From positions 3,844,001 to 3,908,000 of the forward strand of contig JAMPIT010000350.1 of the NCBI GenBank assembly GCA_026261815.1: a stretch of 64,000 bases of DNA, written 5' to 3'. The translations under genes and the position numbers were made by a program. The stretch comes from Monarcha castaneiventris obscurior (lineage: Eukaryota; Chordata; Aves; Passeriformes; Monarchidae). Under the pieces are notes generated by a model. It worked only from the letters and a program-made list of their open reading frames with translations. It ran no database searches and was not told where the DNA came from. This document shows positions 38,218-51,087 of this stretch, piece by piece; the first letter of the stretch is position 1, and every line of letters begins with the position of its first letter.

Positions 38218-41200
38218 ATGGTTTGTTTATACACTGCCATTTCCTCCTCAACAGACTCAGAGGAAGCTTGTGAAATTGCTAGTCATAAACATATTGAGGA
38301 CACTATAACAGCCTTCTTCTGTTCTCAGAGCTTTCATTATTTTTGAGCTTTTGCCAAAGAATTTTTAGCCTTTTTGTTTTTCATGAGCTCTTCCTTGATG
38401 TTTGCCATTTGTTGCATTGTGTGTATTGGTTACCTAAATTATGTGATGTTCTTGCTCTCTGGACAGAAGAAAAGCTTTTGAGGCATGAGAATGAATGGCA
38501 AATAGCTAAATAATAAAGCCTACTCTTGTTCACACATGAAGGCTATTGTTTACAGGAGATGAGATTAATTTTGCTAAGATCTGCTCCCTTGTGAGCACAT
38601 TGAGTAAGTTTTTTGGTCTGATTGTTGATGACTAAAAAGAAATGAACAGCCATTCAGAATCAAAGTGGTTGTTTGCAAATGTACCTTTAGCAGAATGGAG
38701 AAAGGCTGTTGTCGCAGTAGAACTGTCTCTCCAATTATGTCATCACAAACTTAGGGAGCCACACTCTACAAACTGCAATCTATAGGACAGTTCGGAGTTT
38801 ACAGCCTGGTTTTCAGTGAGGCTGACCATTGCATCCTGGATAGTGGTAGTGTGGGGCTCCACCTCCCTTCACTTAGAAGTGTGAATTAGGTGTATGTCAT
38901 GCTTGTTGCTGGTTTTGACAGTTCTGTAAGAAGAGCCACCTGAGGTTTCTTTTTTTATTTGTTTTTTTGGTGAAATATTTTGCTCATATTAAACCAAGCT
39001 TTACTGTAAAATGCATTAGTTTTAATTTTTTTTTAATAGATTAGGATAGCATTTCTGGTAAGACAAAAAGTTATTAAGAGCAGCCAGTGTTCAAGGAGAG
39101 TGAGGAAAACCAAGCTTAGCCTCTATGACTTACATTAGAAAAATACTCCACACTCCATACGAGGCAGTACCATTAAGCCCCAAATAGGATAATGGCTGTT
39201 CTTGAGCCCGTATTTGTTTTATCATTTCAGTTTTGTTTCTCAGAAAACATGTTTAAAACATGCAATGTGTACAAAATGGAATGTTTTTCTTGCTAACCCT
39301 AACAGCAAGAATCATTGTTGCATAGCCCACATAGCACTAATATTAAAATGAAATCTAAACTTTAAACAATGTTTTGCAAGAAGAATCAAAAATATTTTCT
39401 GAGAAATTGGAAAGTGAGAAATAAATACATGTTTTATAATCTCATGTATGTTTAGTGGGCATCTGAACTCCAAAAATTTGGTTATAAATGCCTTTGTTTG
39501 GAGCTATGACCAAATTGCACCAGATAGCTGCTTTTAGTTTGGTCTTCTGGAGACCGGAAAGCAATATGGAACCCTGATGGCTTCCTGAAAGTTCTTCTGT
39601 GTATACATTCCCTCTCGCCTCCACAGAGATGGAAAAGGAGCAAAAAGCCAATGGGAAAAGCACCTCTGAACAGCAAATCTGCACGCATGAGAACTGAGTA
39701 GCAGGTTTACAGGCTGTAGAAAGCACTGAAATTTGTGGAAATTTCGGAGAGGTTTGTAATACCATTTTTTCGGTTGCTTCCTTTCCAAGAACACGAGCAA
39801 AGAGTGGATCTTTAACTGGAATTGTGGCTTCCTTGGTAGGGTGTAGGTCTGTGCATATGTGAGTATGGTGGTGGGGGGTTGCCATCTATGTAAAGCATTC
39901 ATTTGAATTTACTCTGCAGACTTTTCTAAGTCCATCTCTGGATCTTTAATAGACTGTAATGACAATATTATGAATAATCCAGATGCAACTACATCCTGAG
40001 CATATTGTCAATTTAGTTGGACTAGGTTCCAAAATGCCAGTGTGACTCGTGTTCTCTCATTAGTTTGGATTAACAGAAGTGGATACCTTTATAACCCAGT
40101 ACTATTAGAGGAATTACAGTTTTCCCATGGATACTGTGATACATCTGGAATTCTTACTGGTGCATGAAAAACAGATGTGCATCTTTTTCTGTTGCTGCCA
40201 AGTTTCACTATGGGCTTAGCATGCCAAAACTTAACTGTCACTGTTCCCCTTGCTCCATACTCCTCCACTCTTGTTCCTTTTGTTGTCTTGAATTTTGCTT
40301 TTAAGCCATTTTCTATAAGCGAGGTTCTCTTTTACTCCATATGGTTATGCTCAGGCATATTGGTTATGGTCTTTAGGATTTGGTAGCTACAGCATTTAAG
40401 ATTACTGTGGCTTAGAATGGATAAATATGTATTGTCGTCCTTCCCATGAATGTCTTGAAAGAGGCCTGTGTTTTGTCTTGTGTCACAAGATAACTGCCAC
40501 AGGTCCCTCTTCCCATCCCAATTGCTGTTCTCCTTAAACCCAGGCATCCTAAGCATCCCACAGCACTCTGTCCACTCACCAGCTTGCATTGCCCTCTGCT
40601 GTCCTACACTGCCTTTGACCCAAATCCTTTTCCAGGCATCTTTTGAGTCAGTGAGAGTTCACTAACAAGGTTTGAACACTGCTCTGTATGTAATCCAGAT
40701 CTGCTGCAGCGTGCTGTCAGCTGTGGGTGTCAGCACAGGGCTAACTGGGTGGAAAAGCAGGGAGCTAAATCATGTGCTTTGGTGCTACCTTCTGTTTTAA
40801 GCTCTCTAGGACTGCACTGAGGTGACGTCAGAAGCACCACTTGTGACCTCCACAGAAATGGCTCATTTTCAAAACTGTTACTTTTAGAAATCATTTTTGG
40901 GAAAGGTTTCCAGACATCTCCAGGCTGAGCAGAACTGATTCCATTCTTATGAAGATTATTTAAAAATTCCTTGTATGCTAATGTATGTATGTAATGAATT
41001 CCTTTTGAGGATATGTAGAGGGAAAAAGGGAGTCTTACTGTGGAGTTAGAGGTCAGGTTTATTATTGCCCTATGCTTACAGCCAGGAGGGCAGACCAAGG
41101 AAAGAGGAGCTGCTGTCAAGTAAGCTGCCATTAATTAGTGCCTGAAGTTTACAACAAAGCCTCCCTTCAGTCCTCCCATGAACATTTGAGGAATCCACTC

Positions 41201-42821
41201 ACTGCGTAGCTTTGAAAAATCTGCTGCAAACAAAGACAACCAGAAATATGCTGGAACTAAGGGAGAGGCAAATTTCAGAGTTACCTGTTCAGGTTTGTGC
41301 AGTTAGTTTGAGCAGCCATAACAATCTAGTGAGGGCATCACAAAACATGGAACTCAGCAGAAGGTGATATATTTTTACCTCAGAAGACTCAGAGCTAGAG
41401 CTGGTTGGAAGCTAGGGAAGCTGGAAAGCTATTACTCTTCATTTGTCATGTTCTGACAGTGTTTTATGGGTGCTGACCACTGCCATGGTTTGTGTCAGGA
41501 CAGTCCTCCTTGCGTCTCCTTGGGCTGACCCAGCAGCAGTGCTGTGTTTCCATGGCTATGTTGGGTCAGATCTGAACAAGCTTTCCTTAACACAGCTTGG
41601 AATCTGTATGCCTCACTGAAATGTTCAGTGCAGGTAATAGCTCTAAAGGTATTTCAAATTTTAAAATAGCCTTTCTTAGTGTGGCAGAAATTAGGTACAA
41701 AGAACTTGTGTTTACTTGGCAAGATTTCCTCATGATTAATGTGAAAGTGTACTTCCTTGTTAGCAGGTTCTTCACACATAAGCATAATTTGTAAAAAAAA
41801 TCTGCATGCCTTTTGAGATACACTGTTCTATGATTTAGGCAGACATTAATAAAATGTACATTTGGAAGGAGATGATCTGCTTCTCTTTGCTCAAATTTGC
41901 ATATTAAGTTCGGCTGCCTGAATTTGGATGGTTGCAGATTTGAAGAAAGCTCCTATTTATTTTTATAGAAAATAATTAATTTATTTCAGAGAAAAGGAGA
42001 AAAATTTTCATTACTCTTTCCACAATTCTACAATAGGGAATGGTGTCTGTGGAACATGTAGTCTGAACATTATTTGTCTTTCCCATGGGGATTACTAGAA
42101 GTGAATTAGGATTCTCTGAATTTGCTTACAAACCAAGACCAATTTCTAAGTAACACTAAATGAAGAAAAATTTTGGTGATTTATCAGACACAGTCCACTG
42201 TAGTAGCTGCTTTGTAATGAGCTTTGAGACACACCATAATGCAGTCTTTTGTTACAAGTACCTTTTGTGCACGCACTGCCTACCTTTTATGAAGCAATTA
42301 GAATTTAACGTGCTACAGCTTTGGGGTGTATGAAGCCAAACCATTAATGTGGGAAGCTTCTGGGATTAAAACACTTTTGCAATGGGAAATATTAAATATG
42401 TTTTGACTAGTTTCGCTCAAGGATCATCTACAGCATTTTTATGTAAGTGAATCTCTTATTTTATGAGCCTTACCACTCTAATTAAAGATGGCTTTGTTTT
42501 CATTTTACATTTCAGTCCTGAACACTTCTATTACAGCCATGACTTTTTTACTTGGTAATGTATTTATTATAGAATGTCAGTCACTGATTAGAATTTTAGC
42601 AACTAAATTTTTAAATTCCTGATCACAGGTTTGAAAGGCCAATGTAATGTGATTATTTTTGCTCTGTTGTCCCTGTCACTCATTACACAATAAGTGTGCT
42701 AGCTTTTCAAGTAGATCAGTGCAACAGAAAAGGATCAGTGGATTGATGGAGTTTGTGCTGAGGCCCTTACATCTATACTTAATGTGTTTTGAGATTTTTT
42801 TCTTCGACTGATTTTGTTCAT

Positions 42822-42857
42822 CATACTAAGTGCCTCTACCATACTAAATGCCTCCAC
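42822..42857. repeat. 18-bp tandem duplication
   Basis: Two adjacent 18-bp units, catactaagtgcctctac and catactaaatgcctccac, differ at two positions, both transitions. It is a small local duplication without a recognised function. Confidence 0.85.
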
Positions 42858-45800
42858 AGGTCTGAAAGATCAAATGTTGATTTACATCCTGATATGCCCA
42901 TAAGAGTTTGTTGTAACTCTGGTGTACATCTTGAGAAGAGCTACTGCTTTGATTTCCTCTAACAGTTCTAGCTCATGCAGAACAAAGCATTTTGTGAAGT
43001 GAAGCAATGTAGGGTAAATAGGGACAGTGGGGGCATGTGCTTCAAAACCACTTAGAGCGTAGCTGCGTTGTACTTGGGAGGTTGCTGCCCTTTAGTGAGG
43101 TGATTCTTTCTGTTGTTCTCATGGAGGATGAATGTACAACTGCCAAAGTATTTCCTGTGAAAGGGTTTATTTTGATAGTTATCCACAGGAAGCTTAGCTG
43201 TGATCATCTGTGATGAGGAACAGACCAATGCCAAAATTACATGACTAGGTATGATTGCAGTGTATTAACAGAACTGGCAGTCCATCACAAGAGGATGACT
43301 GTCTAAAAACTTATGTTTTCAGTCAACATTACACTGTTTTGCTGTTCATGGTGTGTGCTTGATACTGCAAAGTATGGTGTTGACATAGATCATCATGTGG
43401 TTATCAAAAAAAGAAGTTAAAAATTGGAGTTTATAGTATAAGTAAAGTTGGTTCAACATATTTGCTTTACTATTCATTATTTTAGTTTTAGTGAAATTCT
43501 AAAGACAATGTGAACCAAATTACACTTAATTTAGAACTGAAATTCAAAATTCTGTTTCTTTAAGTGAGTTCAGGACATTAAAAAATATTTCTCCCATCCC
43601 ATCTGTTCTTAAGGATGACAGGAAAACAGACTTTGCAGCAGTCATTTGAAACCCTCAAATGTAACACCCTTTTTAATGAGTTGTCCTTCAATGCAGTATG
43701 ATGTTAGAGTTAAAAAAGGCACGCATATGTTAATGCATCCTGTCTGTCTTCCTGTCAACATCCTCACAATGTTGTTTTCAAGTGTTTCAGTAGTGCCATA
43801 ATGAAATGATGTAACTTAGCACACTTACCTCAGGGACCTGTCACTGTTGCTACTGCACAGCCTATTTAGGCCTAGGTAAGCTGGATATTCACCTATTTCT
43901 TTGTTAAATGGTATTATTTCTAGTTGTGTCCCCATATGTCTCTCTTTGATACTAGCACCTTGCACTTACTTGTAGGTGATTATCACGCTTCCCTTATTGA
44001 GTATTAATTAGCCCAGCTGTGAGTATTTAGAGATTTCTCGTTTCCTTCTAATCAAATCCTTTCTGAAGAGATTCTCGATCTTTTCAGAAATCACACCTGT
44101 TGACAGTACTTAGGTTTTAATAGGCTTGGTGAGGTTGACTAGAATTCTGTAGGAAGGAACTGTAGGTGTCTGATCATGTTCATAAACCCAGTTTACTTTT
44201 TCATGTGGCCAGATTGCATGCTATCTTAAGTTCATTTTGGTCTTCACTCAGAATTTCCCAGTTTTCTCTCTTGAACTGTGTATTTTTAGTTCAGAGTATA
44301 TTTCTAGATACATTCAGTTTGCGTGATCCGTTGACTTGCACTGTGTTGTTTATTGCAGATCATTAACAAACACAGTAAATAAAAATAAGTTATGCTGAAT
44401 TTTATTTATTACAGACAAGTGTGAGTGAGATTTCATCTACTTCATTTATCCAAAAATTTCAACTCAAGTTAAATACAAATAAAAATTATCAAATTGTCAT
44501 GATTTAATCTTCACACTCATCTTCCTCTCAGAGACACACTGACAAAGAACAAAGCACCAGAAAATAAAGAGATTCTTTTAATGAAAACACATCTTGCATG
44601 CTTTTGGGAGGAAAGAAGTAAAGGATGGGACTATGAGCTAAAGGACTTGTCAGCAAAGGTTGCATCAAGAGAGATTCTTCACCCACATCTTGGTTGAAGA
44701 ATTTGACTGGAAAAGTTTCAAATAAAGCATAATCCGACAGGAGCAACAGCAGGAAAGAAGCAAGCAATACAAATGCTGGATAAGTGAAATCCAGGGCTGG
44801 GTGTCTGTGCCCCTCAGCAGCCAAATGCAGCCAGTTAGTGTCATTAAAGGTTGGCTGGGCAGCAGGAAGTTATAGATATGCCATACTGTCGTCTTCTACT
44901 GCCTCCCAAACTAGATTAGTGTTTCATTTTCAAAAGAACATGCAAGGACAATTGAGATTTAAAGTCTCTGGTTTTCATTTTTTGTCTTTCTCACTCACAC
45001 AAATAACTACACTTTAACTTTTGGCTATATGTTTGTGGATTATAGAAACATAAATTAGTTGATAAAAGCTGGTGAAGATGGGCAGAGATAATTTTGACTA
45101 AGCATATTAACATTTGAATTTCTGCAGTTGCAAAATGCATAACCTACATTAAAGGATTTCTTATAATATATGCATTAAGATTGTTCTTTTTTACAGAATT
45201 TACAAGCCAAAAACAACTGTATGTGTTGCTGTTTTTTGTCAGCGTGTCTCTGAGAGAGGCATGAGTGTAAGGCACAGTGGGAGAATCACTGAATGAAATG
45301 AAGGAAAGTCATTAGACTTAACATTGAAATCTTTTCTTCCCATAAATGATTCACCTTCATCTGAGAACAATTAGTGTCTGTTTGGATTTTGTCATATCCT
45401 TGACATCATCAGGCCTTCATTTGCTAATTTTTTTAAAATAAGATCAGAATCTTTCTAGTCATGAAAATACCGGAACATTCAAATTTATCCTGAATCACCT
45501 TCTTAAAATTGTAGTGCACTTAACAATTTTTTTCTGAAGCAATTTAAACAAATGATGAAATAGTATCTCATTTCCATTCAGGGTATATCTGACGTTCAAT
45601 AACAATTAGATATTGCTTGTAGATTTCCACCTTAATTCTAGGAACACAAAATGCCACGTTTTGTATGAGTTACAGTGATTTTTCATTCATTTCATTAACT
45701 ATTTTATTTACAATTTTCCTTTTTTTAACCTAGATTTTCAGTGAAGGCAACAGAGCTGTACAGAATACTCTCTGAGTTCTGATCCTAGCTTTTGTTATGA

Positions 45801-46756
45801 TTTGTTTTGTGGTGTCAAGAAAGTTTGATTGACTTGCTGAAGTGCTGTCTATACAGGAATCAGGAGACTCACTAAATGCTTAGATAATTTGCTAAAATCC
45901 GCAGTTCAGTGCAAACCAGCTGCCTTTCTTTTTGTGCTAATTCCCTTTGTTGTGTGAAGTAGTTATTCTCAACTGTGTGAATTTGCCTGTCTGAAAGACT
46001 TCAGAAAAGTCATTTTATGTGAATGTGTATTTTGAACTCACTGAGGAGGAAATTCACTTTCCCTGCAAAGATTTGCAGCTTTGTGATGGTGAAGTACAAA
46101 GGCCGATAAGGAGTGTTAATAAACCCCTTCCCAATTATAGCCAAGGTGAAGTCTTTCAGTCTCTTGTTTATAGGATCCATGCAGTCACAGAGCCTCATTT
46201 CCCTTCGTATGCAATCACCACTGCCAGCTGTGGAGACTTGCTCCAGGCATAAGTCATGTAAATTCTGCAAAAATAATTGTCGTCATCTTACATTGTCTTG
46301 TGTTCAGTCTATAGAAATTCCAGTTCTTAAGAACAAACTGGTGAACAAGCAAAGGAACACAGCAGCATTATCATTTTAGAGTGAGGTGTTTAAGGATTAT
46401 CTAATACAGTGAGCTGTTCAAACACTGGAATATATAAGGTATAAATTGTCTGTATGTCCCAGCTGTCACATGGCAACTCTCTTTTCTTTACAAGCTAATT
46501 TATCCTTTATTTGAGCATGAGAAAAAGTTGTCATGTTGCACAGTTAGTATTCAGCTCTCTATGATGGTGTGCCCTAAGTTTCTTCACAAGGAAGTAAACT
46601 ATTTTTTAGCTATTATAGCCTTCAATTCTAAGCATTCTTTATACATAGCTTGGGGTTTTCTTAGCCTTTTATCTTTCGTGCGGTCATTTCCTGATTTACT
46701 GTTTCAAAAAAGGCCATATATTGACTTATTTCAGGTATTTGTGTGTATCACAGTGT

Positions 46757-46885
46757 CACTGAATCACACAGAATCATTTATGTTGGAAAAGACCTCCTGG
46801 ATTGTTGAGTCCAACCTACCTTTGACTGACCACCACCCTGTCAAGGAGACCATAGCACTAAGTGCCACATCCAGTCATTTCTTGA
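46757..46885 (-). mobile_element. CR1 LINE 3' fragment, minus orientation
   Basis: Antisense CR1 tail and 3' UTR: 'gaatcacacagaatcattta' is followed by 'gttggaaaagacctcctgga', then 'gttgagtccaacctaccttt' and 'ccacatccagtcatttcttg'. The copy is 5'-truncated after about 130 bp. The 128-codon open frame that ends at 46914 runs partly through this repeat. Confidence 0.85.
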
Positions 46886-47982
46886 ACAATTTAATTGGCT
46901 ATATTATTTGTTAGACTGAGAAGTGCTGAAAGAAGTAATCTCTCTGCTTTTCCCAACTAAAGAACAGGTATATTTTCAAAACCTGACCCACTGATTTTTT
47001 TTGTCATGTCTACACTGTCCGTATGGAGCAGGGAGTTTAATAATTTTTTATTATGATTATGTCTGCCTTGGTATGATTGCAAGAAGCTGGGGGATCCAGT
47101 AGAAACCACACACTTAAAATGTGTCTCCTCTTCATGCAAAAAGTATTAAAATACCTTGCAGTGGTAGAGGTTTAAACGACATCAGCAGCAATTTAGGTTT
47201 CATTAATGGTGTGGAAGTCTTTGGGAAGGCTCTGATACATCGTTATTGTAGAGGCTAGATAAGGTTGCTTCTAGTAGTAAAACTGTGAGATTGCTATAGA
47301 TCAGTGGTTCTATTTAAAAGCTGCTGTGCATCAGATCCTTGTTTTTTTGGTTCCAAGCTCTTCCCAAAGCAGATCAATCTGACTTTCATCTATGCATAAG
47401 AACGTACTATGGTCAAAAGATGAAGCCTGACTCTGCCATTGAAAGGTCATTTCATTTTACAGTTTCAGAGATTGCAGGCTAGATTCAAAGACCGTTATAT
47501 TAAAACATCTGAAAAAATTTCTGCAGTTCTACAAATAGAATGATCTTCTGATCCTATCCATCAACACCAGTATTTTTTGATGATTTATGCACGAGAGTGT
47601 AGCTTATTTTAAGGAAAGGTAAAAGTGTGTCAACTTTGCCAGGCTGAGAGTTGGATTCATCTCATCTTTTTTTAGCTGTGTGTTTATGAGGTGTCCAGGT
47701 TAAACTTACCATTAAATGCCCCTCTCTGTTTCACCAGGAGAGTTAGACAGCTTCAGGAGTGACTGATTCAGCCTCTCCTGTGTGCCAGTTTTGGAATGTG
47801 AAGAATTGCAGCCTGGAGGTTATTTACCTCATGTGTTTAGCAGGAGTCTAGAAATCTAACCTAAATGAGATGACTAACTTCTAGGTGGTTGAAATCAGAT
47901 GAAACTTACCTTAAATGACTAAATTAGCAAAAGTATCAAATGTTGTTTCTTAAGGTTAAAACACTTGGGTCAAACTTTTTCC

Positions 47983-48005
47983 TTTTTTTCTTTTTTTTTT
48001 TTTTT
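47983..48005. repeat. T-rich tract
   Basis: An almost pure T tract is broken by one C and lies in intron B-C. It could be read as the A-tail of a minus-strand retroposed sequence, but no recognisable body lies next to it, so it is best called a simple tract. Confidence 0.85.
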
Positions 48006-48799
48006 GCCTACAGTTTTTTTGTTCCCTTAAATATTTTGAGTGTGTGTCATTTATCCTTGTTAAAGTATCATCCAATCCATTCAGTATATGTCATATGATG
48101 GCACTGTGAGACAAAGATGTCCTCCTACACCAGGGATCAAAGAGAACTTTCTGATGAATTTTTTTCTTTTTTGGGTGTCAGTGGAGAGGAGGCTGGGAAA
48201 AATCTTCCACTGCTATGTGGGCTTGTGTGAGTGATTAGCTCTTTTTTAAGTGCCTGAACACACAGGTTCACATAGTAATTAAATTCCTACTGTGGAAATT
48301 ACTATTTAAAGAAAACAATAAAAGGTGTTTTTGATTAAATGCCCCATCAGCAATGAAATGCAATGTTTTATTGGTGAGAGAGAAGCAGCTCATGAAGAAG
48401 CACATTAACTTTAATGTTCTTTGGAATCTTAGAGGAAGGATATAGGTTTTATTTTTCTGTTTAGCAACTCTGAAAATTCTCATTTACATCATTTAACACC
48501 CACCTCTCCACCCACAAGCCCCTCCAGTAAATAATTTCAGGTCAGAAGTTTTCTTACAGATGACCCAAATCCTCTTCTAACCTAGACACTGAGCAGTGCC
48601 ATAGTGAATTCACATGATGCCATTTGTCTCAAAAGAAACTTGCCACAGTGTAAACTTTCTTTTGATGCTAGAACTAGTGAGCTCCCAAAACTAGTTTGAG
48701 TTTTTTTGTTTTTACTTCATCTAATTCTACCCCATACTGATGATGGAGACTCACAGGTGTGTAATTTTTCAGCGCAGGTTATGAAATACAGAGTTGTGA

Positions 48800-48885
48800 A
48801 GTAAAGGAAGCTGCAAGGAACCTCTGGAGGTTAACTAATCCAACCAGTATTCAAAGCAGGGCTAGCTTAGATCATAGTGGAAGAA
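48800..48885 (-). mobile_element. Degraded CR1 fragment, minus orientation
   Basis: The string 'aaggaacctctggaggttaa' followed by 'ctaatccaaccagtattcaa' and 'agcagggctagcttagatca' parallels the antisense CR1 3' UTR ('gggacctctggaggtcatct', 'agtccaacc', 'caaagcagggtcaact'). It is diverged and the ends are fuzzy. Confidence 0.62.
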
Positions 48886-50686
48886 CTTCAAGGGAAAGAT
48901 AAAAATAATTTCACCCTTCAAGTATGGGGCTTCTTTATGTAGAAATGCTTCATAGCTCCTTTTTCCACATTCAGTAGAAATCACTCTATGCCAAGTCCAT
49001 AGCCCAGGGATGTACATACGCAATGTGCATGACATTGGTTATAATTCATTTGCATCTCTTTAGCTCAAACCACGTGATTGCTTTACCCAATAACTATTTA
49101 AAATGGATTTATTGATCCCGAGGCATTCACTCTGTATTAGTTTATCACTGTATTTTTATTGTCCTTGTATAATTTGCTGTGTATTTTGCTTCAGATGGGT
49201 TGAATAATTCAACGAGTAAGAAATCTAGGAAATTCTGATTAGAAAAACTTCAAGTGTTTATTTCTCCAAATGGTGTTCAAATAGGAGGGAAGTATATCCT
49301 GTAGTTTTGTTCTATAGAACACCTTGTGAAATTCAAGTGATCTAAATTTTCCTCTAAGCAGGTCTGTTCCTTGGCAACAATTCTGTAGTGAGCTGTACTG
49401 TCATATGTCCCTTTCCAGAAAGGCACTATGATATTTATAAATCTATCTAAGAATACAGATAACCCACACACTAAAGCATATGTCAGGACATAGCTGTCAG
49501 TCCTATCAACTTGCAGTCCTTTGAAGGAGCGGAAAGGCACATTGACTCACCAGTGTGTGGCCCTGATTTTAGACCTCTGAGCTCTGGAGAGTCTATTTTA
49601 CATTACGACAAGTAAATGTCCCTGTGTAAGGCATACGTTGAGATTTGGAGATAGAACTGTTGTAGAAGGTACTAGAAAATATTAGAGCAGAAAACATCTT
49701 ACAGAATTTGGCAGATTCTGTTTGGAAGGACTTGCCTGTGTGTCATGGACTAATAGCTAAGACACTGCGAGAGGCGACTTCTTAGTTTCTGAAGGACACT
49801 GCAAGGACAGAAGAGAGATGGTCCATACTGAAGCACAGAGTATCACTGAGTATGTTAGGGCAGAAAGTGATGCATGCTTTTGTCTAAGAAATGTTACTGT
49901 ACAGATACCAATGTACATTATTGAAGCTGATATCAAAAGTCCTGATCCAGCAGAATGCTTCCTCTTGTATTTAAATTCTTTTCTGGCTTGGGACATCCGT
50001 GTGCCTGGAACTATTTTCATACAGCTACTGCCTTGTACCAGCCCTGAGCTCTGCTACCAGCTCAGCACAAAGTCTCGGGCAGCAGTCAGTCAGTCACATT
50101 ATTGATGCTTGAAAAGCTCCAAGTTGGCTGAGTGGGGGATCACTTCTGGCTGTGGTTGCTTTCCAAACTGTGTCACCTACTTCCCAGCCTGCCCTCTCTC
50201 CTTCATCTGTGTCTGTGTAAGGCAGACCGTTCTGTGAAAATGAATTTTGTGTCCTGGATGCAGTTAACCTGTGAGGCAATCTGAGACTTCTCTCCAGCAT
50301 GGGAGTGTGTTTTTCAGAGTGTGAGATCTGTTTATTAAGGTCCTTCTTTCCGTGTGTGTGGTGGGAAGAAAGAATGTGTGCTGAAATGTTATCGTAGCTC
50401 ATATTTGAGGAGGAACTGTGAACATCAGACACCTTTTCTCTACAAAAAGATTTTCTTTTGGCTTAGGAAATCCCTGAACTAAAAATTGCTGGTTGCAGAG
50501 AAAGAACTTCAGAAATGAGCATGTATTTTTGCCCTGTGCTTATCAGGAGACAGGTTACATGGTTACCTTTGGTTTGAGTTGGAAAGTCTGCTTCCATGTT
50601 TTAGTATCAACGACTCTTTACTGGAAGACAAAAAGAAAGGTACCCACAGAGTCTTCCTTTTCCTATTCTGCCTTTCAGTTTATTTC

Positions 50687-50820
50687 AATAATTCCTTTAT
50701 TAATTAGACCACAGAAAAATGGTTCAAGCTGTAATGATTCCTGAAAGGAAAATTAACTGGGTTTTTAACTATTCCTCAAGCTTCTTATGCACATGGTGCT
50801 GTGCAAGAATATTTGCAGTC
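50687..50820 (+). repeat. Left arm of long inverted repeat
   Basis: This 134-bp arm is the reverse complement of 50954-51087, with five mismatches and no gap. Mismatched positions in this arm are 50692, 50759, 50769, 50790 and 50807. The part from 50693 to 50758 pairs perfectly for 66 bp. It lies deep in the large GUCY1A2 intron and is not a CR1. Confidence 0.96.
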
Positions 50821-50953
50821 TTGGTTATGGGCTTACAAATCTATTTTACAAAGCATAACTTGTCCTTTATTCAGAAGAAAGGAGACTAATAAGCAACAGC
50901 ATGAAGAATTGCATAAGGATGTGACTGTGAAGAATGATTTCTGAATTGAAAAG

Positions 50954-51087
50954 GACTGCAAATATTTTTGCACAGCACCATGTACATAAGAAGCTTGAGG
51001 AATAATTAAAAACCGAGTTAATTTTCCTTTCAGGAATCATTACAGCTTGAACCATTTTTCTGTGGTCTAATTAATAAAGGAGTTATT
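50954..51087 (-). repeat. Right arm of long inverted repeat
   Basis: This is the reverse-complement partner of 50687-50820, separated from it by a 133-bp spacer (50821-50953) that shows no obvious internal symmetry. In the pre-mRNA the arms could form a hairpin of about 134 bp. Two of the five mismatches would be G-U wobbles. Neither arm contains motifs of a repeat family that I recognise. Confidence 0.96.

Noticed and set aside
43860..44420. Possible ancient CR1-like remnant (for example 'gcagatcattaacaaacaca')
   Set aside because: The resemblance is limited to a few short strings, which is too weak to call.
44528..44824. 98-codon minus frame with a hydrophobic stretch that looks like a transmembrane helix
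   Set aside because: There is no recognised family, no splice or promoter context and no neighbouring exon. A chance frame in AT-rich intron is more likely.
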